In this document: one piece after another, positions 33,855 through 41,613 of the stretch | Position numbering within the stretch: the stretch's first letter is position 1 | Layout: each line of letters begins with the position of its first letter | Origin: Bacteroidaceae bacterium | GTDB taxonomy: Bacteria; Bacteroidota; Bacteroidia; Bacteroidales; Bacteroidaceae | Assembly: GCA_017469925.1 (NCBI GenBank) | Contig: JAFUFK010000001.1 | Span: forward strand, 1 to 64,000 | DNA: 64,000 nucleotides | Reading direction: 5' to 3' | Program-made: the position numbers and the translations under genes | Notes under the pieces: generated by a model | What the model saw: only the letters and a program-made list of their open reading frames with translations | What the model was told of the DNA's origin: nothing | Database searches by the model: none

Positions 33855-34922
33855 TTATTGTTTTCTGCGGATTAGGATTCTTGAATATACACGTTGTCCC
33901 TTTACTACACCACAGCCTCCTCTATCCTCTGGATGTGGTTTGTACCCTAATTCCTTTAATATCTCGACGGGAGCACAAGCCCGAGTATTTCCGCTTGCCT
34001 GCCATACGATTTCAAATTGATTAGGATTATACTTGTCAAGGAATGTAATAGGGACTCCCATAATTCCATCATAATCAATCGGAATGTTTTGCGTAGAATT
34101 GACATTGATTGCATTGTAATTATCATAACCAGGGTAATCGTCTGGATCATATTTTCTATATAAAACCAAATCTTCATACCGCTTTTTCGTTTCAAGATTC
34201 GTAAACCATTGCACCCCCGACACCCTTATCATTCCCTCTTTGTGATTACTTGATGTCGCAACATCATTATAAACAGAATAGAAATGTCCTGCTCCTCCCT
34301 TAAAGCCATAGCCTAACCAAACTTGATTATTCCTAATTAGGGGAAATATTTCTTTGTAGGTTATCGCATTCTGATTTCCAATTATCAAGAATTTCTTATC
34401 ATACTTTATCAATTGTGCCACATATTCACGGAAAAGAGAGAAGGGTGGATTGGTGCAGACGATGTCCGCCTGTTTCAGGAGTTCGATGCACTCCGAGGAA
34501 CGGAAGTCGCCGCTACCCTTGAGGATGGAGAGTACGTTTTTGTCGTTCTGCAAGAGGTACTGCACATCGGCGAGATTTACCACACCGTCGCCGTTCACGT
34601 CCGTCACTTCTGTTATCTCCACCTTGTAGGCAATCTTCTTGGGCTCCCCCGTGAAGTCTCCGAAGTCAAGCATTAGTTCATTCCCCTGAACGGGCGACCC
34701 ATCGTAACAAGTGGCGATAAGTTTCCGCAAGCCCAGCGCATTGAAGTTCAGCGCAAAGTATTTGAAGAAATTCGACTCGTAAGGGTCATCACAATTGCAC
34801 AGCACCACCTTGTCGCGGAAATGTTCCCGATAGTGGCGCAGTTCGTTCTCGATATCGACGAGTTGCGTATAGAACTCGTCCTTCTTGTTTCGTGCAGCAT
34901 TGCTAAGATTCGCATTAGCCAT
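33855..34922 (-). CDS. EcoRI-family adenine-specific DNA methyltransferase
   Basis: 355 residues. Motif IV NPPFSLF lies at 158-164; the N-terminal DEFYTQLVDIENELRHY and CNCDDPYESNFFKYF are typical of the EcoRI methyltransferase family. An EF-hand/dockerin-like loop (DVNGDGVVNLADV, about 108-120) is inserted before motif IV; I believe this occurs elsewhere in the family. It is the upstream member of a two-gene unit with DUF262-HNH and is noticeably AT-rich toward its 3' half. A structured leader of about 250 nt separates it from the likely promoter at 35230. Confidence 0.88.
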   Translation of the reverse strand: MANANLSNAARNKKDEFYTQLVDIENELRHYREHFRDKVVLCNCDDPYESNFFKYFALNFNALGLRKLIATCYDGSPVQGNELMLDFGDFTGEPKKIAYKVEITEVTDVNGDGVVNLADVQYLLQNDKNVLSILKGSGDFRSSECIELLKQADIVCTNPPFSLFREYVAQLIKYDKKFLIIGNQNAITYKEIFPLIRNNQVWLGYGFKGGAGHFYSVYNDVATSSNHKEGMIRVSGVQWFTNLETKKRYEDLVLYRKYDPDDYPGYDNYNAINVNSTQNIPIDYDGIMGVPITFLDKYNPNQFEIVWQASGNTRACAPVEILKELGYKPHPEDRGGCGVVKGQRVYSRILIRRKQ

Positions 34923-34977
34923 ACGCTAAACATTTAAGGCGTATTGCCTATCTTCGGAGTAATGGCCAAATACACAA

Positions 34978-35226
34978 ACAAAGCATGAACGATTCTCATC
35001 CATGCTCTGTGGTGTAGGAGACCATTAAAACCAGATAAGTCACGCCCATGCCTAACGCACAGACGCTTGCAACTTATTCTTCGGTTTTAACTTGAAATTT
35101 CCTACGTTCCAGAGCATTCCGAATAACAGCAAACGCGTGTTAATATTCCAATAAGATTCCGAGCAGGGCACCTCCGCTGAGTTTCCATCGTCACCTGTTA
35201 GGGGAGGCGACTTTATGCCCTCTCGG
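34978..35226 (-). ncRNA. Candidate structured RNA or long leader upstream of the methyltransferase
   Basis: Read on the minus strand after the -7 box at 35230-35237. Hairpin 1: 35222-35226 with 35159-35163, 35216-35221 with 35165-35170, and 35203-35207 with 35171-35175, a nearly continuous 16-bp helix. Hairpin 2 pairs about 35119-35140 with about 35062-35084. Hairpin 3 pairs 34978-34986 with 35001-35010. Such stacking of stems is unlikely by chance. It may be an independent RNA or a regulatory leader of the methyltransferase-DUF262 operon. I could not match it to SRP, tmRNA, RNase P or a riboswitch class. Confidence 0.45.
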
Positions 35227-35229
35227 CCA

Positions 35230-35263
35230 CAAAGATACGACTTTTATTTTACAGGGGAAAAAG
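35230..35263 (-). promoter_or_regulatory. Likely promoter of the methyltransferase-DUF262 operon
   Basis: Minus-strand TATCTTTG at 35230-35237 in the context TCGTATCTTTGTGG, the same as at 52418. The -33 box is a poor T-run. Confidence 0.5.
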
Positions 35264-35274
35264 ATTCGGGAAGA

Positions 35275-35396
35275 AAATCATCCGCCATCCCGAGTCGGGT
35301 GCGCCTGCTCCTCGGGACAGACGGACGAACAATAGGGCACGGACGGATGAGCGTCAGGACGCTATGCCTGTTGCGTCCCGATGCTGAATCGCCGTC
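35275..35396 (-). repeat. 122-nt dispersed element, copy 1
   Basis: Aligns without gaps over 122 nt with 52479..52600, about 60 percent identical by hand count. Conserved blocks: AAATCATC, ATCCCGA, CAATAGG, GTCAGGACG/ATCAGGACG, GATGCT and TCGCC. It contains the hairpin 35351-35384. Both copies lie just upstream of a promoter driving a defence-type gene. Confidence 0.75.
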
Positions 35397-35403
35397 ATCG
35401 TAA

Positions 35404-35474
35404 TGCATCGTTGATATCTTCGTAGTGCATAGACGTTAAGACCTATATGCATAGTTCGTAACCTTTAGGTGCTT
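35404..35474. repeat. 22-nt period array of TGCAT boxes
   Basis: TGCAT begins at 35404, 35426 and 35448, with a degenerate TGCTT at 35470: steps of exactly 22 nt. It runs directly into the next array. Confidence 0.7.
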
Positions 35475-35485
35475 GCTGCGTTCAT

Positions 35486-35570
35486 AAGTTTGGAATGTAC
35501 GTACCAAACTTTGGAACGCACGTCCGTAACTTTGGAATGCGCGTTCATAACTTTGGTAATCTTGATGCAA
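35486..35570. repeat. 21-nt period array of AACTTTGG boxes
   Basis: AA(G/C)TTTGG begins at 35486, 35507, 35528 and 35549: steps of exactly 21 nt. Each box is followed by a GnACGTnC-like centre. It sits between the TGCAT array and the hipBA terminator. With the RNA candidate, promoter and 122-nt element, these arrays account for most of the 755-nt gene-free stretch 34923-35677. Confidence 0.8.
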
Positions 35571-35633
35571 TGGAGTAACTATCTTGCTAAACCATAGATA
35601 GTGCTCATTGGATGCGGAATAATAACTTTAGGA

Positions 35634-35676
35634 AAAGCCAATGTAAGCATTGTGTTTCTTTGTTTACATTGGCTTT
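35634..35676 (-). terminator. Terminator of hipBA
   Basis: Perfect 13-bp stem AAAGCCAATGTAA / TTACATTGGCTTT with a 17-nt loop, immediately after the hipA stop at 35678, followed on the minus strand by TTTTCC. Confidence 0.75.
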
Positions 35677-35677
35677 A

Positions 35678-37018
35678 TTACAAGTTATCTATAGGTTGTG
35701 CAAGGTGAAGTAAGTGGGTGGAAGCGATGGCTCTTGTGATGTCTGCGGGAATGCCTACCTCCTTTGCCCACTTTGGCCAGTTGGCTACGGCATTGATGAC
35801 CTTCTCGATGATTTCCCGTGGGCGTTTGATGTTCATGTTCGATGCCACGGCCAGGAGGTCGGCACGGGTGATGTCGGTGTACTTCCCGTTAATGGACATC
35901 TGGTGCTGCGCTGTCCACTCGCCCTCGGGGTTATATGCCCAAGAAACATCGTAGGCGGGGGAGAGCCGCCATGTGCCCTCGTGGTTCATGAGGAACGATA
36001 TGTTCTTGGTGTGGTCGTCTTGGTTGCGGGCAACGACGTTGAACACCATGCGCCGGAACATCTCTTCGGCTTGCTGGTAGGGCAACCGCAGGCGACGCAT
36101 GACCTGGAACGCCTGTTCGTAGGAATAGGCACGAAGCAGTTTGTAGTCGTAGTGCGCCAGGCCGCAGAGTGTCTGCATGTGCAGTTTGCCGTTACTTTCC
36201 GTGCGGTCGAAGCGGCGTGTCATGAAGTGTGCACGTCCGTTCTCCTCCAGCAGTCGGCTGGGCATCATTTCGATGCCTGCTTCACGCGCCATCAAATAGT
36301 AGGCGTACTCGATGCGCCCGTAGTGCTTGGGGACACCAAGTTCTTGCACGGCAAGCGTAGCCCCTTCGGGGCGTCCGATTTCCAAGTTGGTGATGCCGTC
36401 CAACTTCAACAGCCAATGCTGGAAACCCTTTGGGGCATCTACCTGGCCGGAACGGACTTCGCCCGTCTGCCCGTTGTAGGCAATGACGGCCTTTGCGCGC
36501 TGTCCGCCTGCCGAAGTGCCCACCTTGATGATATTCAGCAGGGCCTCCTTGCGGTCGTCGGAGAGGTTGACATTGAGTTGTTCCTTCTGCAAGAGAGCCT
36601 CTCGTGCCACTTGCACCAAGGCATCGATTTCTATACGCGCCTCATGTTCGAGAAAACTGTCCTGTGCCGGCTCGAACTCCAAGGCACCCATGCTGCGCTT
36701 GCCTTGGTAGCAAAGGCGCTCCACAGGATTGGCAAAAGTGCGTCCCACGGTGGCCAGCCAGCGGTCGAGCAGTGCCTTTCCGTAGGCATCGGGGAGCGCA
36801 TCGGCCAGCAAGCCGGGCAGGCCCATGAAGGTCTCGTATGACAAAGATTGGAAACTATAAGCCTGATGCACGGACACGGGCATTTGCAGGGGCGCGAGGT
36901 CGAGTCCCGCACGTTCAAAGTCGGCATCGTACTCGAAAACGGCAGATTGCTTCTGCTCGTCCCACATTACGATGCCCGCCTTGCGATTCCAGATATTTAC
37001 ATTCGCCAGTGTTACCAT
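35678..37018 (-). CDS. hipA: HipA-family serine/threonine kinase toxin
   Basis: 446 residues, full length for HipA. N-terminal HipA_N domain (about 1-110), then the kinase-like domain with the phosphate loop region KVGTSAGGQRAKAV, FQHWLLKLDG, and the catalytic ARNQDDHTKN segment followed by SPAYDVSW with the metal-binding Asp. HipA kinases phosphorylate aminoacyl-tRNA synthetases and cause growth arrest or persistence. The start overlaps the end of the hipB-like gene by 7 bases. No truncation is seen. Confidence 0.92.
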   Translation of the reverse strand: MVTLANVNIWNRKAGIVMWDEQKQSAVFEYDADFERAGLDLAPLQMPVSVHQAYSFQSLSYETFMGLPGLLADALPDAYGKALLDRWLATVGRTFANPVERLCYQGKRSMGALEFEPAQDSFLEHEARIEIDALVQVAREALLQKEQLNVNLSDDRKEALLNIIKVGTSAGGQRAKAVIAYNGQTGEVRSGQVDAPKGFQHWLLKLDGITNLEIGRPEGATLAVQELGVPKHYGRIEYAYYLMAREAGIEMMPSRLLEENGRAHFMTRRFDRTESNGKLHMQTLCGLAHYDYKLLRAYSYEQAFQVMRRLRLPYQQAEEMFRRMVFNVVARNQDDHTKNISFLMNHEGTWRLSPAYDVSWAYNPEGEWTAQHQMSINGKYTDITRADLLAVASNMNIKRPREIIEKVINAVANWPKWAKEVGIPADITRAIASTHLLHLAQPIDNL

Positions 37019-37356
37019 TCCGGTTCAGCAACTTGCAGGGTTTGGGGGTAGGAACTTTTCTTCACGCGCTGCCTCAACTTGTTCTTCTCCATCAGTTTGG
37101 CGTAGGCGATGGGGCTGGGCACGCGGTCTTCAAAGAAGGAATTCAGGTAATCCAGATTCCCGAGGGCGCGCAGCAGTTGGATGATGACCATCATCGACGG
37201 CGCCTTGCCGTTCTCCACGGCACTGATGGTGAATACGGAAACGCCCGATGCCGAGGCCAGGTCGGTTTGCTTCATGCGGTTGATGATGCGTCGCTCTTTC
37301 AGTTTCTTCCCGATTTGCTGCATCAGGGCGTTGTCGGTCATTGCATAGATGTCCAT
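37012..37356 (-). CDS. hipB: HipB-like helix-turn-helix antitoxin
   Basis: 114 residues from the ATG at 37356 (MDIYAMTDNALM). A Cro/C1-type helix-turn-helix spans about 10-70 (QIGKKLKERRIINRMKQTDL, then GVSVFTISAVENGKA). It should bind and neutralise HipA and repress the operon. A longer reading from 37413 is ruled out because a near-perfect promoter lies at 37384..37414, inside that extension. Confidence 0.9.
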   Translation of the reverse strand: MDIYAMTDNALMQQIGKKLKERRIINRMKQTDLASASGVSVFTISAVENGKAPSMMVIIQLLRALGNLDYLNSFFEDRVPSPIAYAKLMEKNKLRQRVKKSSYPQTLQVAEPEW

Positions 37357-37383
37357 TGTGTCGTCTTCTTTTGTTTGACACCA

Positions 37384-37414
37384 CAAAGGTACGAATAACT
37401 TTTGGATTATCAAA
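37384..37414 (-). promoter_or_regulatory. hipBA promoter
   Basis: Minus strand TTTG (37411-37414), exactly 19 nt, TACCTTTG (37384-37391). Transcription would start near 37377-37380, about 20 nt before the ATG at 37356. The rest of the 303-nt gap to 37659 shows only a possible GH51 promoter. Confidence 0.8.
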
Positions 37415-37594
37415 TATTATTCCAAGTTTTCTTCGTTTACAAATGTTTTTTCTTAAGTTATTTCGTTGAGTTGTCGGGCTGGCATGGCCTGCAAAGATAG
37501 GGACAAACAATGTCTGCTGCCAAATGATTCGTGTTACAATTCTGTTACATTTCAGTTGCATTTTGTCTCCTTTCCTCTTTTTTGCATGCTTGTG

Positions 37595-37627
37595 TTGTGG
37601 TGCATTCGCGATTTTTCCGTATCTTTG
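37595..37627 (+). promoter_or_regulatory. Possible GH51 promoter
   Basis: TTG (37595-37597), 22-nt spacer, TATCTTTG (37620-37627). The -7 box is good but the spacer is longer than usual. Confidence 0.45.
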
Positions 37628-37659
37628 ACCCATACAAGACACGAAAAACGAACAAAAAT

Positions 37660-39672
37660 ATGAAACGACACCTCTTGATGGCTGCCCTTGTGGTGGCTGC
37701 AGTGATGGGCCTGCAGGCCCAAAAGCCCATGACCGCCCCGAAGGGTGGCAAGGCCATTAGTGACGAACTTATCGGCATCTTCTTCGAGGATATCTCGTCG
37801 GCTGCCGACGGCGGACTGTATGCCGAACTGGTGCAGAACGGATCGTTCGAGTATAATCCGACGGAGCGCGACGGCTGGGGGGCTGGTACGGCGTGGCATT
37901 TCCTTCGTCCCGGCCACTCGCTGGGGCGCATTGAGCCGCAGATGAAGCAGCCCTTGAGCGACAACAACCCAACTTACATGCGCGTCTTCGTAGAGCGCGT
38001 GGGGCATTACTACGATTTCGACGGCTGGACGGGTGTAGGACTGCAAAACAACGGCTTCGACGGCATCAGCGTGAAAGCCGGTGCCAAGTACGACTTCTCG
38101 GCCTTCTTCCGCAATAGTGGCGAAGCAACACGAATGGAGGTGCGCGTGGCTCTCGTGGCACCTCAAGGCCGGGGTAAGAGTCCGAAACTGCTGGCTGATA
38201 CCACGATGCAAATCGCGTCTGAATTCTGGACAAAGAGCACGGCCGTGTTGACGCCCGCCGAGGATGCCACAAACGCAGCCTTGCAGATTCTCGTGCTTAC
38301 CAAAGGTGCCATGGACATCGATTTCGTGTCACTCATGCCGCAGGATACTTATAAGGGCCATGGACTCAGGAAAGATTTGGCCGAGGTACTCGAGGCCCTG
38401 CATCCGAAGTTCATGCGTTTCCCGGGCGGTTGCGTCGTGCACGGCGGTGGCGACGGCTTCTGGAACACCTACCGCTGGAAAACCACGATTGGCCCGCGCC
38501 ACGAGCGTCGTTCGCTGAAGAACACCTGGGGCTATCATCAGTCGATGGGCCTCGGCTACTACGAGTACTTCCAGTTCTGTGAGGATGTGGGTATGCAGCC
38601 CCTGCCCATCCTGCCCTGTGGAGTGTCGTGTCAGGGTGCTAACGGCGGCTGGGGCATGAAGGATCAGGCGCAGGACGTCGTCCCGATGTCCGAGATGGAC
38701 GAGTGGGCACAGGATGCACTGGACCTCATCGAATGGGCCAATGGCGATGTTACGACTACATGGGGCAAGAAGCGCGCCGAGCAGGGCCATCCCAAGCCCT
38801 TCGGCCTGAAGTACCTGGGCCTGGGCAACGAGGAGCGCATTTCACCTGAATTCTGCGAGCGCTTCCGCTATCTATATAATAAGGTAAAGGAGGCGCATCC
38901 GGAGATTGTCATCGTCGGTACGGCTGGCCCGGGTTCGCATCCCGGCAATCCCGATCTGGAGAAAGGTTGGAAGTTGGCCGAGGAACTGGGCATGCCTATC
39001 ATCGACGAGCACTACTACGAACGTCGCGACTATTTCCTCAACAGCCGTCAGTATGACCAGTATCCGCGTGACCGCAAGACGAAGGTCTATCTGGGCGAGT
39101 ATGCTGCGAAGGACAAGAAACTCATCGACGCCCTGGCCGAGGGTCTCTACCTACTGCACGTGGAGCGCAATGGCGACGTAGTCAGCATGACCTCCTATGC
39201 TCCGCTCTTTGCCAAGAAGGGAGCCACGAACTGGAATCCCGACCTTATCTATTTCGACAACGAACGGCCCTACCTGACCTGTAGTTACTACGTGCAGCAG
39301 ATGTTCGGTCTGTCGGCTGGTCAGTATTATTATGGCGACTGTGTCCGCTTCGACGGCGATGCCGCCGATGTCGTGCAACCCGTGGCTGACAGCCACTACG
39401 GCCAGTCCGTCGTCCTGAACGTCAAGACCCGTCGACTCTTCGTGAAACTCTGTAACGCTACGGCCGAGAAGAAAACCGCCCAACTCGACCTCTCCCGTTT
39501 CAAGGGACTGAAGCCCACGGCCACACAGACCATGCTCAAGGGACAGCCCGAGGACGAAAACAACTACGACCAGCAGCCCATCGCACCGCAAACCACAACC
39601 ATCAAGATGAAGAAGAAGATGTCGCTCGACCTCGCTCCCCATAGCTTCGTGATGCTTGAGGTGGGCGTGTGA
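37660..39672 (+). CDS. Secreted alpha-L-arabinofuranosidase, GH51
   Basis: 670 residues from MKRHLLMAALVVAAVMGLQAQ, a signal peptide. A carbohydrate-binding-like beta domain (about 85-225) precedes the catalytic barrel (PKFMRFPGGCVVHG; YLGLGNEERISPE with the acid/base Glu; VYLGEYAAKD with the nucleophile Glu) and a C-terminal beta-sandwich. It removes arabinofuranosyl side chains from arabinan or arabinoxylan in the periplasm or at the surface. Two GH43 enzymes lie 4 kb downstream on the same strand, a matching activity set. Confidence 0.94.
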   Translation: MKRHLLMAALVVAAVMGLQAQKPMTAPKGGKAISDELIGIFFEDISSAADGGLYAELVQNGSFEYNPTERDGWGAGTAWHFLRPGHSLGRIEPQMKQPLSDNNPTYMRVFVERVGHYYDFDGWTGVGLQNNGFDGISVKAGAKYDFSAFFRNSGEATRMEVRVALVAPQGRGKSPKLLADTTMQIASEFWTKSTAVLTPAEDATNAALQILVLTKGAMDIDFVSLMPQDTYKGHGLRKDLAEVLEALHPKFMRFPGGCVVHGGGDGFWNTYRWKTTIGPRHERRSLKNTWGYHQSMGLGYYEYFQFCEDVGMQPLPILPCGVSCQGANGGWGMKDQAQDVVPMSEMDEWAQDALDLIEWANGDVTTTWGKKRAEQGHPKPFGLKYLGLGNEERISPEFCERFRYLYNKVKEAHPEIVIVGTAGPGSHPGNPDLEKGWKLAEELGMPIIDEHYYERRDYFLNSRQYDQYPRDRKTKVYLGEYAAKDKKLIDALAEGLYLLHVERNGDVVSMTSYAPLFAKKGATNWNPDLIYFDNERPYLTCSYYVQQMFGLSAGQYYYGDCVRFDGDAADVVQPVADSHYGQSVVLNVKTRRLFVKLCNATAEKKTAQLDLSRFKGLKPTATQTMLKGQPEDENNYDQQPIAPQTTTIKMKKKMSLDLAPHSFVMLEVGV

Positions 39673-39721
39673 GGTTCGAGGACGATGAGGCGCGGGCCGT
39701 TGATTATTTATTCGGATAATA

Positions 39722-40594
39722 TTACTTGTGCTGTTGAGCTGTCTGGAAATTGCTGATGGCCTGTAAGGTCTTTTGTCGGCCGACGGCAATGAGCCGTTCC
39801 GACTTGTCGTAGTCGAAACTGCCGTAGCGGCTCATCTGGATATCCACCAGAATGTCGGGCTTCATCAGTTGGGTCATCAGGATGGAGTTTTGGCGAATCA
39901 TCAGCGAACTGACGCGCGAGAGCATCGTGTAGTGGTTGAACTCGATGTTGTCGGGCCGTAGTCGGTTGAGTATTTGCTTCGAGAACGATGCCGCGCGCTT
40001 GCGCCTTTCGGCCAAGGCCTCCTGCTGCTCCGACTGTGCCTGATAGTCGTGGCCGCTGACGTCGATGCCTACAAGGATGTCGTCCTTGTGGCGTACCACG
40101 CGGTTTAGCGGGATGGGGTTGGTCACGCCCCCGTCGATGAGTATCATGCCGTCGCGCCGCACGGGTTCGTAGAACGAAGGTAGGGAGATGGAGGCACGGA
40201 TGGCCTCGAAGAGGCTGCCCCGACGGAATACCACCTCGCGCCCGGCTTTCCAGTCGGTGGCAACGGCGCAATAGGGTATCGGCAAGTCTTCGATGGAGAT
40301 GTCGGGCACAAAGTCCATGATGGCTTCAATGATGCGCGTGCCTTTGGCCAGATGGTTAAGGCTGAGCGAGAAGTCGGTGAGTTCCAGCATCTTCTTCCTG
40401 TCCACGGTCTTCATCCACTCGCGGAATTCCTCCAACTTTCCGGCGGCATAGACTCCGCCGATGAGGGCTCCCATCGAACAACCGGCAAGTGAAGTAATGC
40501 GGTAGCCCTGCGCCTCAAGTTCCTCAATGGCGCCAATGTGGGCAAGTCCCCTTGCACCACCGCTTGACAATACTAATGCTACGTTCTTTTCCAT
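39722..40594 (-). CDS. Patatin-like phospholipase (RssA-type)
   Basis: 290 residues. Oxyanion loop SSGGARG (10-16), nucleophile elbow GCSMG (Ser40) and dyad DGG (Asp154), so all catalytic residues are present. No signal peptide, so cytoplasmic or membrane-associated. It would hydrolyse phospholipid or acyl esters. It ends the U32 - lipoprotein - patatin run (36-nt gap). Confidence 0.93.
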   Translation of the reverse strand: MEKNVALVLSSGGARGLAHIGAIEELEAQGYRITSLAGCSMGALIGGVYAAGKLEEFREWMKTVDRKKMLELTDFSLSLNHLAKGTRIIEAIMDFVPDISIEDLPIPYCAVATDWKAGREVVFRRGSLFEAIRASISLPSFYEPVRRDGMILIDGGVTNPIPLNRVVRHKDDILVGIDVSGHDYQAQSEQQEALAERRKRAASFSKQILNRLRPDNIEFNHYTMLSRVSSLMIRQNSILMTQLMKPDILVDIQMSRYGSFDYDKSERLIAVGRQKTLQAISNFQTAQQHK

Positions 40595-40630
40595 ATTTTT
40601 TTTGTTTCGTTTCTCGGGGGTTAATATCTG

Positions 40631-41590
40631 TCAGTTTGCACCGCACTTGGGGCATCGGCCTCGCTCGTGGAGAGGGGCGTTACACTGGCCGCAACGAAAG
40701 TGGGCGCGATGGCGTCGCCAGTATTGGGCGATAGCCAGGACGGCATAGAGCATCCAGAGGAAATAGCCGAGGAAGTATTGCGTGGCTACGGAGAAAAGAA
40801 GGTAGAGGACAGCAAGCATTGCCAGCAGGGCAAGCGTATAGAGCAGGGCTTCGCCGGGGGGCAGGCAGCGACGGATGTCGTCGAGCGAGGCGAGAAACAG
40901 GATGACAATGAGCCACGCCAGACCGAGGAAGAGCGAGAGCATACGTGGCAGGCCGAAGGGGTTGAGCGTGGGGTCGAAGTAGAATTGGGCCCACAAGTCG
41001 GGTACGAATATCTGGATGCTGGTATATAGTACGGTGGCGGCTGAAAAACCGAGGCAGAGGAGCATCGGGTAGGGAGAGGGGATGTCGTCGATGTGGACGA
41101 GATGGAAGCGCTGTCGGCGCATGCGTCTGATGAGCCATGCGGCCAGTGCAATAAAGCAGAGTGCAAGGGCCGCAACGACATGCCCGTCGGAGAAGAGGTC
41201 GATACCTTGTGATATGGGGTCGTCGGGGACAACAGAGGCGAGAAGCGTTGATTCATGCACCCACCCCTGGGTCATCTGGTCGCGGGCCACCTTCACCCAC
41301 ACGCTATCGATGGAGTCCTCGGGGATAATCTCGAACTGAGCCACCACGAGTGGGTCACCACGACGGACGGTCATGCTGTCGCTGGTCTCGGGGGCAATGA
41401 GCATGTGCATGGGGCGATCCTCCTGAAGGACGAGGCTGTCGGTCGTGAGCACGAAGTTATAATCTACGTCGTAGTGTCGCACTCCTCCTTCAGGCTTCGA
41501 GGCAGAGGGCTTGCATCCTGCCAGCAGCAGGAGGACGGCGAAGGAGTGGAGAAGCGGGGAAGCGAGGAAGTGAGGAAGTTTGTGTTTCAT
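40631..41590 (-). CDS. Membrane lipoprotein with SH3-like domain, four to five membrane spans and C-terminal zinc ribbon
   Basis: 319 residues. Lipoprotein signal with lipobox LLAGC (Cys26), a soluble segment of about 130 residues with an SH3-like part (VAQFEIIPEDSIDSVWVKVA, TQGWVHESTLL), then hydrophobic spans (VVAALALCFIALAAWLI, MLLCLGFSAATVLYT and others) and a terminal zinc ribbon CGQCNAPLHERGRCPKCGA. The function is unknown; similar proteins occur in Bacteroidales. It lies between the U32 and patatin genes on the same strand. Confidence 0.8.
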   Translation of the reverse strand: MKHKLPHFLASPLLHSFAVLLLLAGCKPSASKPEGGVRHYDVDYNFVLTTDSLVLQEDRPMHMLIAPETSDSMTVRRGDPLVVAQFEIIPEDSIDSVWVKVARDQMTQGWVHESTLLASVVPDDPISQGIDLFSDGHVVAALALCFIALAAWLIRRMRRQRFHLVHIDDIPSPYPMLLCLGFSAATVLYTSIQIFVPDLWAQFYFDPTLNPFGLPRMLSLFLGLAWLIVILFLASLDDIRRCLPPGEALLYTLALLAMLAVLYLLFSVATQYFLGYFLWMLYAVLAIAQYWRRHRAHFRCGQCNAPLHERGRCPKCGAN

Positions 41591-41613
41591 AATCGATAGT
41601 TTTTAGCCCTTAA

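Noticed and set aside
34550-34610. Dockerin domain in the methyltransferase
   Set aside because: A single DVNGDGVVNLADV loop without the second repeat; I take it as an EF-hand-like loop within the methyltransferase fold.
34996-35050. Tiny ORF encoding MGVTYLVLMVSYTTEHG
   Set aside because: It lies within the paired regions of the RNA candidate and has no ribosome-binding context I could support; more likely a by-product of a conserved RNA.
35159-35226. SRP (4.5S) RNA
   Set aside because: The long hairpin is similar in shape, but the universal GGAA tetraloop with its AGCA-side internal loop is not present.
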